Positions 1 through 7,557 of a stretch of DNA of 12,061 nucleotides are shown in pieces. The DNA lies in the NCBI GenBank assembly GCA_029857655.1, contig JAOUGR010000031.1, forward strand, positions 1 through 12,061, written 5' to 3'. Below the pieces are notes generated by a model. That model saw only the letters and a program-made list of their open reading frames with translations. It did not search any database and was not told the origin of the DNA. Numbering within the stretch: the first letter of the stretch is position 1; every line of letters starts with the position of its first letter. Source of the DNA: Gammaproteobacteria bacterium (GTDB lineage: Bacteria > Pseudomonadota > Gammaproteobacteria > Steroidobacterales > Steroidobacteraceae). Made by a program: the position numbers and the translations under genes.

Positions 1-607
1 CCCCCCCCCCACCCTCGAGCCCCTCATCGATGCTGCGGCCCATCACGAACTGGTGACCCATGATGCGCATCGCCTGGCGGAACGCCGCCCGTACCACGGG
101 CTCGCCGAGCCGGGCCACGATGCGGCGTAGCACAGTCGCGGGATCGCGCAAGTCACTCTCTGCGGGACCGACCAGCCGGCCGGTCAGCATGAGCCCCCAG
201 GTGGAGGCATTGACGAACAGCGATTCGGCCTCGCCGAGATAATCGGACCACTGGCCCGTCGAAATCTTGTCGGCGATGAGCCGGTCCGCGGTCTCTGAAT
301 CCGGAATCCGCAGCAGTGCCTCCGCCAGGCACATCAGCACGACGCCTTCCTGGGATGCGAGGTGGTACTGCTGCAGGAATGCCTCGACCCCTCCGCTCCC
401 GGCCCGGCGCCGGCGCGCCGCAGCGACCAGCTTCAGTGCATCGTCGTGGATGGCCTGCCGTTCCGGCGCCGGCAATCGCGCAAGCTCGAGCATCTCCGCG
501 ACGACCGTCGCCTCGTCTGCAAGATACAAGCGGTTGATCGCCGCTCCGGGCGGGGACTCGAACTGTCGGCCGGTCTGCAGGAATTCCATCGTTGCCGAAT
601 GACTCAT
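1..607 (-). CDS. putA: Bifunctional proline dehydrogenase / P5C dehydrogenase PutA, N-terminal part
   Basis: The gene starts at 607 and runs off the left edge; about 202 codons are present. PutA oxidises proline to P5C on an FAD-dependent PRODH barrel and then to glutamate on an NAD-dependent aldehyde dehydrogenase domain; it associates with the inner membrane during catabolism. The visible part matches the helical N-terminal domain of PutA: INRLYLADEATVV near residue 24, then QQYHLASQEGVVLMCLAEAL, ADKISTGQW and SLFVNASTWGLMLTG, then the lead-in to the barrel (GHQFVMGRSIDE). It begins directly with this domain, with no ribbon-helix-helix DNA-binding segment as in E. coli PutA, so it is probably not an autorepressor (inference). 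ATG overlaps the NUDIX stop as ATGA, and no clear Shine-Dalgarno precedes it, so translational coupling is likely. An alternative start is Met7. The last four visible codons (poly-G) do not fit the family and may be an artefact. Confidence 0.93.
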   Translation of the reverse strand, partial: MSHSATMEFLQTGRQFESPPGAAINRLYLADEATVVAEMLELARLPAPERQAIHDDALKLVAAARRRRAGSGGVEAFLQQYHLASQEGVVLMCLAEALLRIPDSETADRLIADKISTGQWSDYLGEAESLFVNASTWGLMLTGRLVGPAESDLRDPATVLRRIVARLGEPVVRAAFRQAMRIMGHQFVMGRSIDEGLEGGGG

Positions 608-1020
608 GGTGGGAATTCTATCTGCCTCAGGTAATCGGCGAGTATCAGGTCGTGATCGAAAACCAGCGGCGGCGCCTTGTCCGCGCCGACGACCAGGACG
701 CCAGCGGCATCGTCCCCGGCGGCCGGCTCGCCGGTCGCCGTCGCGATGTACACGAGGCTGACGGTGTGCCCGCGCGGATCACGCGCTGGATCGGAGTAGA
801 CGCCGAGCAACCTCCCGGGCGTGATGTCCAGTCCGGTTTCCTCGTGCGCTTCGCGGCGTGCCGCCTGTTCGACCGTTTCGCCGATATCGACGTAGCCGCC
901 TGGCAGGGCGTGGCCCAGCGGTGGAAAGCGGCGCTTGACCAGCACGATCGGCCTGCCGGGCCGATCCTCCAGTTCAATGATGACGTCGACCGCCAGTGCC
1001 GGCGTGCTGGGCCGCGGCAT
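604..1020 (-). CDS. NUDIX hydrolase, ADP-ribose pyrophosphatase-like
   Basis: A 138-residue single-domain NUDIX protein. The complete NUDIX box GX5EX7REUXEEXGU is present at residues 42-64: Gly42, Glu48, then REAHEETGL at 56-64. The two Glu of the EE pair are the expected divalent-metal ligands. The downstream SDPARDPRGHTVS (about residues 76-88) is typical of small bacterial and archaeal ADP-ribose/nucleoside-diphosphate hydrolases, so hydrolysis of a nucleoside diphosphate linked to X is expected; the substrate cannot be read from sequence. The ATG at 1018-1020 overlaps the yhhQ stop as TGATG, with a GGGGA about 9 nt upstream. The stop overlaps putA as ATGA. A longer reading to 1473 in this frame would lie inside yhhQ and is not credible. 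It is the third gene of the hslR-yhhQ-NUDIX-putA operon. Confidence 0.92.
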   Translation of the reverse strand: MPRPSTPALAVDVIIELEDRPGRPIVLVKRRFPPLGHALPGGYVDIGETVEQAARREAHEETGLDITPGRLLGVYSDPARDPRGHTVSLVYIATATGEPAAGDDAAGVLVVGADKAPPLVFDHDLILADYLRQIEFPP

Positions 1021-1838
1021 CAGGCCCGGTCCCCAGCCGTGCCCGGCAAGCCGGCAGCATGTGCCCGCAGGCGCTCTGCGGCCTCCGTCCCGACATAGGC
1101 CTGGATCAGCCGGCGGCCGGCGTACAAGAGCGGTATCAGCGCCACCGCCATCAGCATCTTGTAGCAGTAGTTGACCGTGCCGACCGCGAGAAACAGCCCG
1201 ACAGGCCAATGCTGCGGCCCGAGCACGAAGGCGATGTACAGCACGACGAAACTGTCGACCAGCTGCGAAATCGCGGTCGAACCGGTTGCACGCAGCCACA
1301 CGAACCGCTCGCCGGTCACGCGCAGGATCCGGTGGAACACTGCGACATCGATCAGCTGCCCGATCAGGAACGCAGTGATCGAGCCCCCGATGGTCCACAG
1401 GCCCTGGCCGAAGATGCTGGCAAACGCCGCCTGCATGTCCGGGACGCCGCGCTCGCCGCCCACCGCTACCCACCAGCCCGCAGGGGCCAGCTCGATCGCG
1501 AGATAGGCGAACAGGAATGCATAGGAAATAAATCCGACCGCGAGCCAGGAAATGAAGCGGACGCCGCGCACGCCGAAATACTCATTGATGATGTCGGTCA
1601 TGATGAACACGATCGGCCACAGCATCACGCCAGCCGTGAACGACAGCGAACCGCTCTGGCCGAACAGCCGCCAGTCGAATGGCGGCAGGCCCAGCGTGTC
1701 CTCGAGCGCAAAGATCTTGACGCCGACGAACTCGGCGATCAGCGCGTTGGTGACGAACAGGCCCGACAGCATGATGAAAAGCCGTGCGGGCCTGGAAGAG
1801 AGGACGGCCCAGGGCGCGTCGGACGATCGCGGAGCCAT
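1020..1838 (-). CDS. yhhQ: Queuosine precursor transporter, YhhQ/VUT family (DUF165)
   Basis: A 272-residue polytopic inner-membrane protein. Hydrophobic stretches lie at roughly 19-44, 66-88, 95-117, 141-160, 168-190 and 193-220. The family signatures WPIVFIMTDIINEYFG (residues 74-89) and STAISQLVDSFVV (about 167-179) are clear. Characterised family members (E. coli YhhQ) import the queuosine precursors preQ0/preQ1, used to modify position 34 of GUN-anticodon tRNAs. Substrate here is inferred from family. The start ATG at 1836-1838 is preceded by AAGGGG about 8 nt upstream and lies 3 nt after the hslR stop. The stop overlaps the NUDIX start. The N-terminal ~18 residues are polar and variable. 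No queuosine biosynthesis gene is visible nearby, so the organism may salvage precursor, but a 12-kb window cannot settle that. Confidence 0.9.
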   Translation of the reverse strand: MAPRSSDAPWAVLSSRPARLFIMLSGLFVTNALIAEFVGVKIFALEDTLGLPPFDWRLFGQSGSLSFTAGVMLWPIVFIMTDIINEYFGVRGVRFISWLAVGFISYAFLFAYLAIELAPAGWWVAVGGERGVPDMQAAFASIFGQGLWTIGGSITAFLIGQLIDVAVFHRILRVTGERFVWLRATGSTAISQLVDSFVVLYIAFVLGPQHWPVGLFLAVGTVNYCYKMLMAVALIPLLYAGRRLIQAYVGTEAAERLRAHAAGLPGTAGDRA

Positions 1839-1841
1839 GAC

Positions 1842-2255
1842 TCAGCCCCTTCCCTGCAACTGCCGGATCGCCCGCCGGCCGCGCTTGTCCGGTCGTCCCG
1901 GTGGAGCCGTTTCCGACCGCCGCTCAAGCTGGCGGCGTTCGCGCGCGACGGCGCGCCGCAACACGCTGTCGGTCGTCTCTTCGTAACTGGCGCGTGCCTC
2001 GGTTGCCGGCCCGCGCCGCGACAATAGTGACAGCACGATCACGGTCAAGGTATCCGGTCCGAGCGTGATATCCAGCCGGTCTCCGATGGCGACGCCTCGG
2101 GCAGGCTTGGCGCGCTCGCCATTGACACGAACCCTGCCGCCGCTGACAGCCGCTGCGGCGAGTGCCCGGCTGCGATGAAATCGCGCGCACCAGAGCCAGC
2201 GATCGATCCGGTGCCTGCTGCCTGCCGCATCCGCCACGCTGTTTTCCCTGCTCAC
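1842..2255 (-). CDS. hslR: Heat shock protein 15 (Hsp15), S4-domain ribosome-associated protein
   Basis: A 137-residue basic protein with an S4 RNA-binding domain at about 16-65 (RIDRWLWCARFHRSRALAAA, then SGGRVRVNGERAKPARGVAIGD). A highly charged Arg-rich tail follows. In E. coli, Hsp15 binds stalled 50S subunits carrying peptidyl-tRNA and helps recycle them; it acts in the cytoplasm. Length and layout agree with the family (E. coli about 133 residues). The start is GTG at 2253-2255, chosen because GGGGAGGG lies 4-5 nt upstream and the S4 domain follows at the usual distance. It is the first gene of the minus-strand operon, with a candidate -10 about 20 nt upstream of the start codon. Other S4 proteins (RluB/RsuA) are excluded by the absence of a pseudouridine synthase domain. 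Confidence 0.9.
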   Translation of the reverse strand: MSRENSVADAAGSRHRIDRWLWCARFHRSRALAAAAVSGGRVRVNGERAKPARGVAIGDRLDITLGPDTLTVIVLSLLSRRGPATEARASYEETTDSVLRRAVARERRQLERRSETAPPGRPDKRGRRAIRQLQGRG

Positions 2256-2275
2256 CCGCCCTCCCCGGCCTGCGG

Positions 2276-2281
2276 ATTATA
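2276..2281 (-). promoter_or_regulatory. Candidate -10 box for the hslR operon
   Basis: A perfect TATAAT reads leftward here, followed by CCGC. It would start transcription near 2269, giving a leader of about 14 nt that still includes the GGGGAGGG ribosome-binding site. No TTGACA-like -35 is present at 16-18 bp spacing. Its upstream half overlaps that of the kbl promoter. Confidence 0.55.
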
Positions 2282-2304
2282 CGGGGCAGCACGCGACCGG
2301 CCGC

Positions 2305-2310
2305 TATAAT
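2305..2310 (+). promoter_or_regulatory. Candidate -10 box for kbl-tdh
   Basis: A perfect TATAAT lies 29 bp upstream of the kbl ATG, predicting a start site near 2317 and a leader of about 23 nt. The expected -35 position (about 2282-2287) reads CGGGGC, so no -35 match is seen; an activator may be needed. The opposing hslR -10 begins 23 bp to the left. Confidence 0.55.
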
Positions 2311-2312
2311 CC

Positions 2313-2324
2313 TGCACTGGTGCA
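2313..2324. repeat. Short inverted repeat at the predicted kbl transcription start
   Basis: TGCAC-TG-GTGCA is a perfect 5-bp inverted repeat with a 2-bp spacer, sitting over the predicted +1 of kbl. Its position suits a repressor operator, but short repeats arise by chance and no regulator can be named. Confidence 0.25.
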
Positions 2325-2339
2325 CACCGGCGGAACATC

Positions 2340-3533
2340 ATGGATCAGGCACTGCTGCGGCGACTGGAATCGCAGTCCGCTGAACTCGAACGCAACGGTC
2401 TCTACAAGCGCGAGCGTGTCATCGCGTCGGGCCAGGGGCCCGTCGTGCGCCTCGAGGACGGTCGCGAGGTCATCAATCTCTGCGCCAATAACTATCTCGG
2501 CCTCGCCAATCATCCGGAACTGCGCAAGGCAGCGCACGAGGCGCTTGACCGCTATGGCTATGGCATGGCCTCGGTGCGCTTCATCTGCGGGACGCAGACG
2601 GTGCACCGGGAGCTAGAGCAGCGCCTGTCCTCGTTTCTCGGCACGGACGAGACGATCCTGTATTCGTCCTGCTTTGATGCGAATGGCGGCCTGTTCGAGA
2701 CCCTGACAGACGACCAGGACGCCATTATTTCCGACGCGCTGAATCACGCCAGCATCATCGACGGTATCCGCCTCTCAAAGGCACGGCGGCTGCGTTACGA
2801 CAATGGAGACATGGGCCAGCTCGAAAAGCACCTGCAACAGACGCAGGACGCGCGCACAAGGCTCGTCGTGACGGATGGCGTATTTTCCATGGATGGCACG
2901 ATCGCCAAGCTGCGCGCCATCTGCGATCTTGCGGAACGCTATACGGCATCGGTCATCGTCGACGATTCACACGCAACCGGGTTCATGGGCGCGACGGGCC
3001 GCGGCACGCACGAGCATTGCGGCGTCATGGCTCGGGTCGACATCCTGACCGGAACACTCGGCAAGGCGCTCGGCGGCGCGAGCGGTGGCTTCGTGTCCGG
3101 GCGCGCGCCGGTGATCGGGTGGCTGCGGCAGAGATCCAGGCCGTACCTGTTCTCGAATACGATCGCCCCGGTCGTTGCGGCGACCACGCTGCACGTGCTC
3201 GAGATGCTCGAGACGACTCCCGGGCCGCGTCTGCAGCTCAGGGACAATGCGGCCTGGTTTCGCGACAAGCTGACCGCGCTGGGATTCCAGATTCCGGACG
3301 GCGAACATCCGATCATCCCGGTGATGCTGGGCGATGCGACGCTTGCCGGGCGCATGGCGGAGCGGCTGCTGGAACTCGGCGTCTACGCAATCGGCTTCTC
3401 GTATCCGGTCGTGCCGATGGGCAAGGCCCGGATCCGTACGCAGATGTGCGCCGGCCATTCACGCGATCAGCTCGAGTCCGCGGTCGCGGCGTTTGCACAG
3501 GCAGGCCGGGAGCTCGGCATCATCAAGGATTGA
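2340..3533 (+). CDS. kbl: 2-amino-3-ketobutyrate coenzyme A ligase (glycine C-acetyltransferase)
   Basis: A 397-residue PLP enzyme of the alpha-oxoamine synthase family. It cleaves 2-amino-3-oxobutyrate, made by Tdh, with CoA to glycine and acetyl-CoA. Visible family features: [15 protein letters not shown] (45-59), [15 protein letters not shown] (75-89), [12 protein letters not shown] (135-146, His136 stacking on PLP), [11 protein letters not shown] (207-217), and [14 protein letters not shown] with Lys242 as the expected Schiff-base lysine (E. coli Lys244). Length equals the usual ~398. Related BioF and ALAS enzymes are excluded by the close KBL match and by the adjacent tdh. The start ATG at 2340 has only a weak GGCGGAA in front. 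tdh follows after 7 nt, so the pair is one operon. Confidence 0.97.
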   Translation: MDQALLRRLESQSAELERNGLYKRERVIASGQGPVVRLEDGREVINLCANNYLGLANHPELRKAAHEALDRYGYGMASVRFICGTQTVHRELEQRLSSFLGTDETILYSSCFDANGGLFETLTDDQDAIISDALNHASIIDGIRLSKARRLRYDNGDMGQLEKHLQQTQDARTRLVVTDGVFSMDGTIAKLRAICDLAERYTASVIVDDSHATGFMGATGRGTHEHCGVMARVDILTGTLGKALGGASGGFVSGRAPVIGWLRQRSRPYLFSNTIAPVVAATTLHVLEMLETTPGPRLQLRDNAAWFRDKLTALGFQIPDGEHPIIPVMLGDATLAGRMAERLLELGVYAIGFSYPVVPMGKARIRTQMCAGHSRDQLESAVAAFAQAGRELGIIKD

Positions 3534-3540
3534 GGTCCAT

Positions 3541-4569
3541 ATGAAGGCATTGATAAAGTCGCGTCCGGAACCGGGTATCTGGATGGGCGAGCTGGCAAGG
3601 CCCGCGACCGGTCCCAATGATGTCCTGATCCGGATGCGCAAGACCGCAATCTGCGGCACGGACATTCACATCTACCAGTGGGACGCCTGGGCGCAGCGCA
3701 CGATCCCCGTGCCGATGCAGGTCGGCCACGAGTATTGCGGCGAAATCGTCGAGCTCGGCAGCGAGGTGCGTGGTCTCTCGATCGGCGATCGCGTGTCCGG
3801 TGAGGGTCATATCACCTGCGGTCACTGCCGCAATTGTCGCGCCGGGCGCCGTCACCTGTGCCGCAATACGCTAGGCGTCGGCGTCAACCGGCCGGGCTGC
3901 TTCGCCGAATACATGGTGCTGCCGGCGGCCAATGTGTTCCGGCTGCCGGCTGCGATCACCGATGAAATCGCCGCGATCCTCGATCCGCTCGGCAATGCCA
4001 CCCACGCGGCGCTCTCATTCAACATGGTGGGCGAGGACGTGCTGATCACGGGTGCCGGCCCGATCGGCATCATGTCGGTCGCGATTGCGCGCTTCATCGG
4101 TGCGCGCCATGTCGTAATCACCGACGTCAACGACTACCGGCTCGCGCTGGCACTCAAGATGGGCGCGACGAGGGCGCTCAACGTGTCGCGCGAGTCCATC
4201 GACGATGCGATGCGTGATCTGGGCATGGAGGAAGGATTCGACGTCGGGCTCGAGATGTCAGGGAATGCGTCGGCGTTCAAGGACATGCTGCGCGTCATGC
4301 ACCACGGCGGCAGCATTGCCATGCTCGGCATTCCGCCAGGGGAAATGTCCATCGACTGGAACCAGGTGATCTTCAAGGGCCTGGTGATCAAGGGCATCTA
4401 CGGCCGCGAAATGTTCGAGACCTGGTACAAGATGGCGAGCATGCTGCAGAGTGGTCTCGACATCCGCCCGGTGATCACCCACCGTTTTTCTGCAGACGAC
4501 TATCAGAACGCTTTTGAGAAGATGGGTAGTGGCCAGTCCGGAAAGGTGATCCTGGACTGGGTCGCCTGA
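3541..4569 (+). CDS. tdh: L-threonine 3-dehydrogenase
   Basis: A 342-residue zinc-dependent medium-chain dehydrogenase that oxidises L-threonine to 2-amino-3-oxobutyrate with NAD+; Kbl completes the route to glycine. Catalytic-zinc ligands Cys38, His63 and Glu64 and the structural-zinc set Cys93, Cys96, Cys99 and Cys107 are all present, at the same numbering as E. coli Tdh. The Rossmann glycine motif GAGPIG is at 171-176, with Asp195 at the end of the next strand as expected for NAD. The start ATG at 3541 gives exactly the family N-terminus [10 protein letters not shown]; the frame is open further upstream, but only through kbl. GAGGT overlapping the kbl stop serves as ribosome-binding site. 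The stop lies 2 bp from the sppA stop on the other strand. Confidence 0.97.
   Translation: MKALIKSRPEPGIWMGELARPATGPNDVLIRMRKTAICGTDIHIYQWDAWAQRTIPVPMQVGHEYCGEIVELGSEVRGLSIGDRVSGEGHITCGHCRNCRAGRRHLCRNTLGVGVNRPGCFAEYMVLPAANVFRLPAAITDEIAAILDPLGNATHAALSFNMVGEDVLITGAGPIGIMSVAIARFIGARHVVITDVNDYRLALALKMGATRALNVSRESIDDAMRDLGMEEGFDVGLEMSGNASAFKDMLRVMHHGGSIAMLGIPPGEMSIDWNQVIFKGLVIKGIYGREMFETWYKMASMLQSGLDIRPVITHRFSADDYQNAFEKMGSGQSGKVILDWVA
4533..4560. repeat. Inverted repeat in the last codons of tdh
   Basis: CCAGTCC (4533-4539) and GGACTGG (4554-4560) form a perfect 7-bp stem, extendable by one G-U and one G-C pair to about 9 bp around a 10-nt loop. It lies just before the tdh stop at a convergent junction with only 2 bp of spacer. 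No U-tract follows on either strand, so it is not a classical intrinsic terminator; it might slow polymerase or protect the 3' end, or be incidental coding sequence. Confidence 0.3.
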
Positions 4570-4571
4570 TC

Positions 4572-6410
4572 TCAGTCGACGCCGCAACTGCAGAGGTAAA
4601 CCGGCCGCCCTTGCGCCGCCAGCGCCAGCAGGCCGCGGACTTCCGACATCGCGGAACCAAGCCCCGGCAGCTGCAGGCGTCGTGGGGCGACCGACCTGAC
4701 CAGCCACGCGGCCGCCACGCGCAGGCGCATCGCGATCGCATCGCGCCATGACGTGCTGCGCTCGACCCAGATGACGCCGTAGCCCTTCTCGAGTCCGGCC
4801 AGTTTCGCGGCCGCCGCGATCGCCTCGTCCACGTCGCCCAGCTCATCGACGATTCCCGCCGCGCGGGCGTCGGCGCCGGTCCAGACCCGTCCCTGCGCGA
4901 GACTATCGATTTCCTCGGGCCTGCGGCCGCGCGCGCGCGCGACCCCGTCCACGAATGACCGGTAGGCGTGCTCGACGCTTGCCTGCATGATCTGGCGCGC
5001 CTCGTGGCCAAGCTCGCGATCGAGTTCGGTGGCGCCGGCAAGATCGGTCGTGCCGAAGCCGTCACTGGTGATGCCGATCTTTGCAAGCGTGCGCTGGAAG
5101 GTCGGGATCACCGCATAGACGCCGATCGAGCCCGTGATGGTGGTCGGGGCGGCGATGATTCGATCCGCATCCATCGCGATGTAGTAGCCGCCCGAGGCAG
5201 CGACCGTCGCCATCGACGCGACCACCGGCTTGCCGGCGGCGACCAGGGCCGCGACCTCGCGGCGGATCACTTCCGACGCCATGACGCTGCCGCCGGGGCT
5301 GTCTATGCGCAGCACGACTGCCGAGTAATCGTCGTTCTCCCGCACGTCGCGAAGCTGCGCTGCCAGCGTATCGCCGCCGACCAGACCCGGCGGCTGTTCG
5401 CCATCCAGGATTTCGCCCGACGCGACGATGACGGCGACATTCTGGTCTTCAGAACCCGCCAGGGCCTCGTCGGAACGAACTATGGACAGGTACGGATGCC
5501 AGTCGACCGCCTTGTAGCTGCCGGTATCCTCGTCCTCGCCGGCCACTGCGGCGACGATCTTTTCGAACTCCTCGCGCGTCTTCAGGCCGTCTACCAGCCC
5601 GCGCGCCAGGGCGTACTGCGCAAGATCGCCACCGGTCGCCCGCACGCCGGCGACTGCCTCGTCAGAATAAGCCTGGATCAGCCCGGGCTCGAGGCCACGC
5701 GCAGCGGCGACATCCGCCTTGTAGCTGTCCCACAGGGCGCCGACCCAGATCCTGGCGTTCTCGCGATCCTCGCGCGACATGTCGCTGCGGGTCCACGTGT
5801 CCGGCCCCGACTTGTGGCTTCCCATCTTGAAGACATTGACGTCGACGGCGAGCTTGTCCAGGGCGCCGCGCAGATAGCTGCGGTAGTACGCATACCCGTC
5901 CAGCAGCACGAATCCGAATGGGTCCAGATAGACCTCGTCGGCCTGTGCCGCGAGATAGTACTGGCGCTGCGTGAACATCTGCCCGTGCGCGTAGACCTTC
6001 TTGCCTGACTCGCGAAACCAGCGAATCGAGCGCGCCAGGTCCTGCAATGCCGGCAGGCCGGCGCGGTCGAGGCCATCGAGATTGAGCACCAGCGCGCGAA
6101 TGCGGCCGTCGTCGCGCGCATGGTCGACGACATCGATCAGGTCGCGAAGGCGGGTTTCCTGCTCCTCTTCGCCGAAGGCGTCGGCGAGCGCCCGCTCGAG
6201 CGGATCGCCCGACTCTTCCTCGACGATGCGTCCCAACGGCGCCAGCTCGAGTGCCGCGCTGCGCGGAACGATCGGCAGCATCGTGTGGCTCGCGGCCAGG
6301 AGCGCGCCGAACAGGATCAGCAGGAGAATGAAGTGCAGGACCTTGCGCAGGCCGTCAAGGGCATACAGCAGGCCCTTCAGGAACGCACCAATGCCGCGCA
6401 GCAGGCCCAT
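4572..6410 (-). CDS. sppA: Signal peptide peptidase SppA, 67-kDa type
   Basis: A 612-residue inner-membrane serine protease with two tandem SppA (S49) domains, as in E. coli SppA (618). It degrades signal peptides released by leader peptidase. One membrane segment lies at about 25-43, after a basic amphipathic N-terminus. The N-terminal domain provides the general-base lysine, Lys200 in GSHKSGPDTW (E. coli Lys209). The C-terminal domain provides the nucleophile, Ser406 in TVAASGGYYIAMDADRI (E. coli Ser409). IDSPGGSVMASE (369-380) and TITGSIGVYA (424-433) are also typical. The lysine motif differs slightly from the commoner YKSAVEP, but the dyad is intact. The start ATG lies 2 nt after the rplS stop with a weak ribosome-binding site, so it is the last gene of the rpsP-rplS operon. 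Its stop is 2 bp from tdh. Confidence 0.95.
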   Translation of the reverse strand: MGLLRGIGAFLKGLLYALDGLRKVLHFILLLILFGALLAASHTMLPIVPRSAALELAPLGRIVEEESGDPLERALADAFGEEEQETRLRDLIDVVDHARDDGRIRALVLNLDGLDRAGLPALQDLARSIRWFRESGKKVYAHGQMFTQRQYYLAAQADEVYLDPFGFVLLDGYAYYRSYLRGALDKLAVDVNVFKMGSHKSGPDTWTRSDMSREDRENARIWVGALWDSYKADVAAARGLEPGLIQAYSDEAVAGVRATGGDLAQYALARGLVDGLKTREEFEKIVAAVAGEDEDTGSYKAVDWHPYLSIVRSDEALAGSEDQNVAVIVASGEILDGEQPPGLVGGDTLAAQLRDVRENDDYSAVVLRIDSPGGSVMASEVIRREVAALVAAGKPVVASMATVAASGGYYIAMDADRIIAAPTTITGSIGVYAVIPTFQRTLAKIGITSDGFGTTDLAGATELDRELGHEARQIMQASVEHAYRSFVDGVARARGRRPEEIDSLAQGRVWTGADARAAGIVDELGDVDEAIAAAAKLAGLEKGYGVIWVERSTSWRDAIAMRLRVAAAWLVRSVAPRRLQLPGLGSAMSEVRGLLALAAQGRPVYLCSCGVD

Positions 6411-6412
6411 GA

Positions 6413-6763
6413 TCAGGTGCTCAGCTTTTCCTCGATACGTGCGGACTTGCCGGAACGCGCGCGCAGATAGTAAAGCTTGGAGCGGCGCACTTTGCCGCGA
6501 CGCTTGACTTCAACGGAAGCTATCGACGGGCTGTGCGACTGGAACACGCGCTCGACGCCCTCTCCGTGCGACATCTTGCGCACCGTGAATGAGCTGTTGA
6601 AGCCGCGGTTCTTGCAGGCGATCACCACCCCTTCGTAGGCCTGGACGCGCTCGCGATCGCCCTCGCGGACCTTGACATGGACGACCACCGTATCGCCGGG
6701 CCCGAAGTCCGGCAGCTTGCGGCTCATCGTGCGTGATTCCAGTTCCTGAATGATCTTGTTCAT
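6413..6763 (-). CDS. rplS: 50S ribosomal protein L19
   Basis: A 116-residue ribosomal protein, full family length (113-118). L19 lies at the 30S-50S interface of the large subunit. Diagnostic stretches are MNKIIQELE at the N-terminus, [15 protein letters not shown] (18-32), [20 protein letters not shown] (51-70), and the basic C-terminal [16 protein letters not shown] (86-101). It follows trmD after 41 nt, a spacer in which I see no hairpin or promoter, and precedes sppA by 2 nt. The ribosome-binding site is a weak GGGAA about 7 nt before ATG. Confidence 0.98.
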   Translation of the reverse strand: MNKIIQELESRTMSRKLPDFGPGDTVVVHVKVREGDRERVQAYEGVVIACKNRGFNSSFTVRKMSHGEGVERVFQSHSPSIASVEVKRRGKVRRSKLYYLRARSGKSARIEEKLST

Positions 6764-6804
6764 GGGTTGATTCCCGATTCCAGCTTGTTACCAGTCACCT
6801 TCAC

Positions 6805-7557
6805 TCACCGCGGAGGATCGATCCCTGCCTCGGCACAGAATTCGTACAGCAGCTCGCGCTCCTCGCCAGTCAGCGCCCGCAGCGCGAACAGCTCCGGCCG
6901 CATCCGCCAGGTCCGGCCCAGCGACTGCTTCAGCCGCCAGCGCCTGATCTCGGCGTGGTTTCCACCCTGCAGCACCGCGGGCACGCGGTGGCCTTCCCAG
7001 GTCTCCGGTCGCGTGTACTGCGGCCAGTCGAGCAGACCGTCCCCGAAGGAGTCCTGCGCCGCCGATTCTGCCGCACCCAGCACGCCGGGCAACAACCTGG
7101 CGACCGCATCGATGACCACGAGCGCGGGCAACTCGCCGCCCGACAGCACATAGTCGCCGATCGACAACTCCTCGTCGATCAATTGATCGACGATGCGCTG
7201 GTCGATGCCCTCGTAACGCCCCGCGACCAGCATCATGCCCGGCAGGCCCGCCAGGCGCCGCGCCGCCTGCTGCGTGAATGGCCGGCCTTGCGCGGACAGG
7301 CCAATCACCGGCGAGCCCTGCGGCAAGCGCCCTGCGCAGGCGCGAATCGCAACCGCGAGCGGCTCGACCTTCATGACCATCCCCGGCCCGCCGCCGTAAG
7401 GACGGTCATCCACGGTCCGGTGCGGATCCGTCGCGAGCAATCGCGGGTCTTCCGTACCGACCCTGATCACGCCCCCTGCCAATGCCCGCCCCACGACGCC
7501 AACCGCGAGACCGGCCCGGATCATTTCCGGGAACAATGTGACGACTTCTATGTGCAT
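6805..7557 (-). CDS. trmD: tRNA (guanine-N1-)-methyltransferase TrmD
   Basis: A 250-residue SPOUT-class methyltransferase that makes m1G37 in tRNAs with G36, preventing +1 frameshifting. Family motifs: VDDRPYGGGPGMVMK (49-63), LVAGRYEGIDQRI (110-122), GDYVLSGGELPALVVID (134-150, the trefoil-knot SAM site), and DSFGDGLLDWPQYTRPE (169-185), where Asp173 corresponds to the catalytic Asp169 of E. coli TrmD. Length is normal. The ATG directly abuts the rimM stop (TAGATG, no spacer) with no strong ribosome-binding site, suggesting translational coupling. Third gene of the operon. Confidence 0.98.
   Translation of the reverse strand: MHIEVVTLFPEMIRAGLAVGVVGRALAGGVIRVGTEDPRLLATDPHRTVDDRPYGGGPGMVMKVEPLAVAIRACAGRLPQGSPVIGLSAQGRPFTQQAARRLAGLPGMMLVAGRYEGIDQRIVDQLIDEELSIGDYVLSGGELPALVVIDAVARLLPGVLGAAESAAQDSFGDGLLDWPQYTRPETWEGHRVPAVLQGGNHAEIRRWRLKQSLGRTWRMRPELFALRALTGEERELLYEFCAEAGIDPPR

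Noticed and set aside
604..1473. Longer start for the NUDIX gene (289 residues)
   Set aside because: The extension overlaps yhhQ by about 450 bases and is Arg-rich shadow sequence; the ATG at 1020 has a ribosome-binding site and the usual family length.
996..2027. A 343-codon plus-strand open frame
   Set aside because: Antisense to yhhQ and parts of the NUDIX and hslR genes; the translation is rich in Arg/Asp/His/Gln with no recognisable domain.
4968..6008. A 346-codon open frame on the plus strand
   Set aside because: Lies wholly antisense to sppA, whose conserved domains and catalytic residues are clear; it reads as composition-driven noise of GC-rich DNA.
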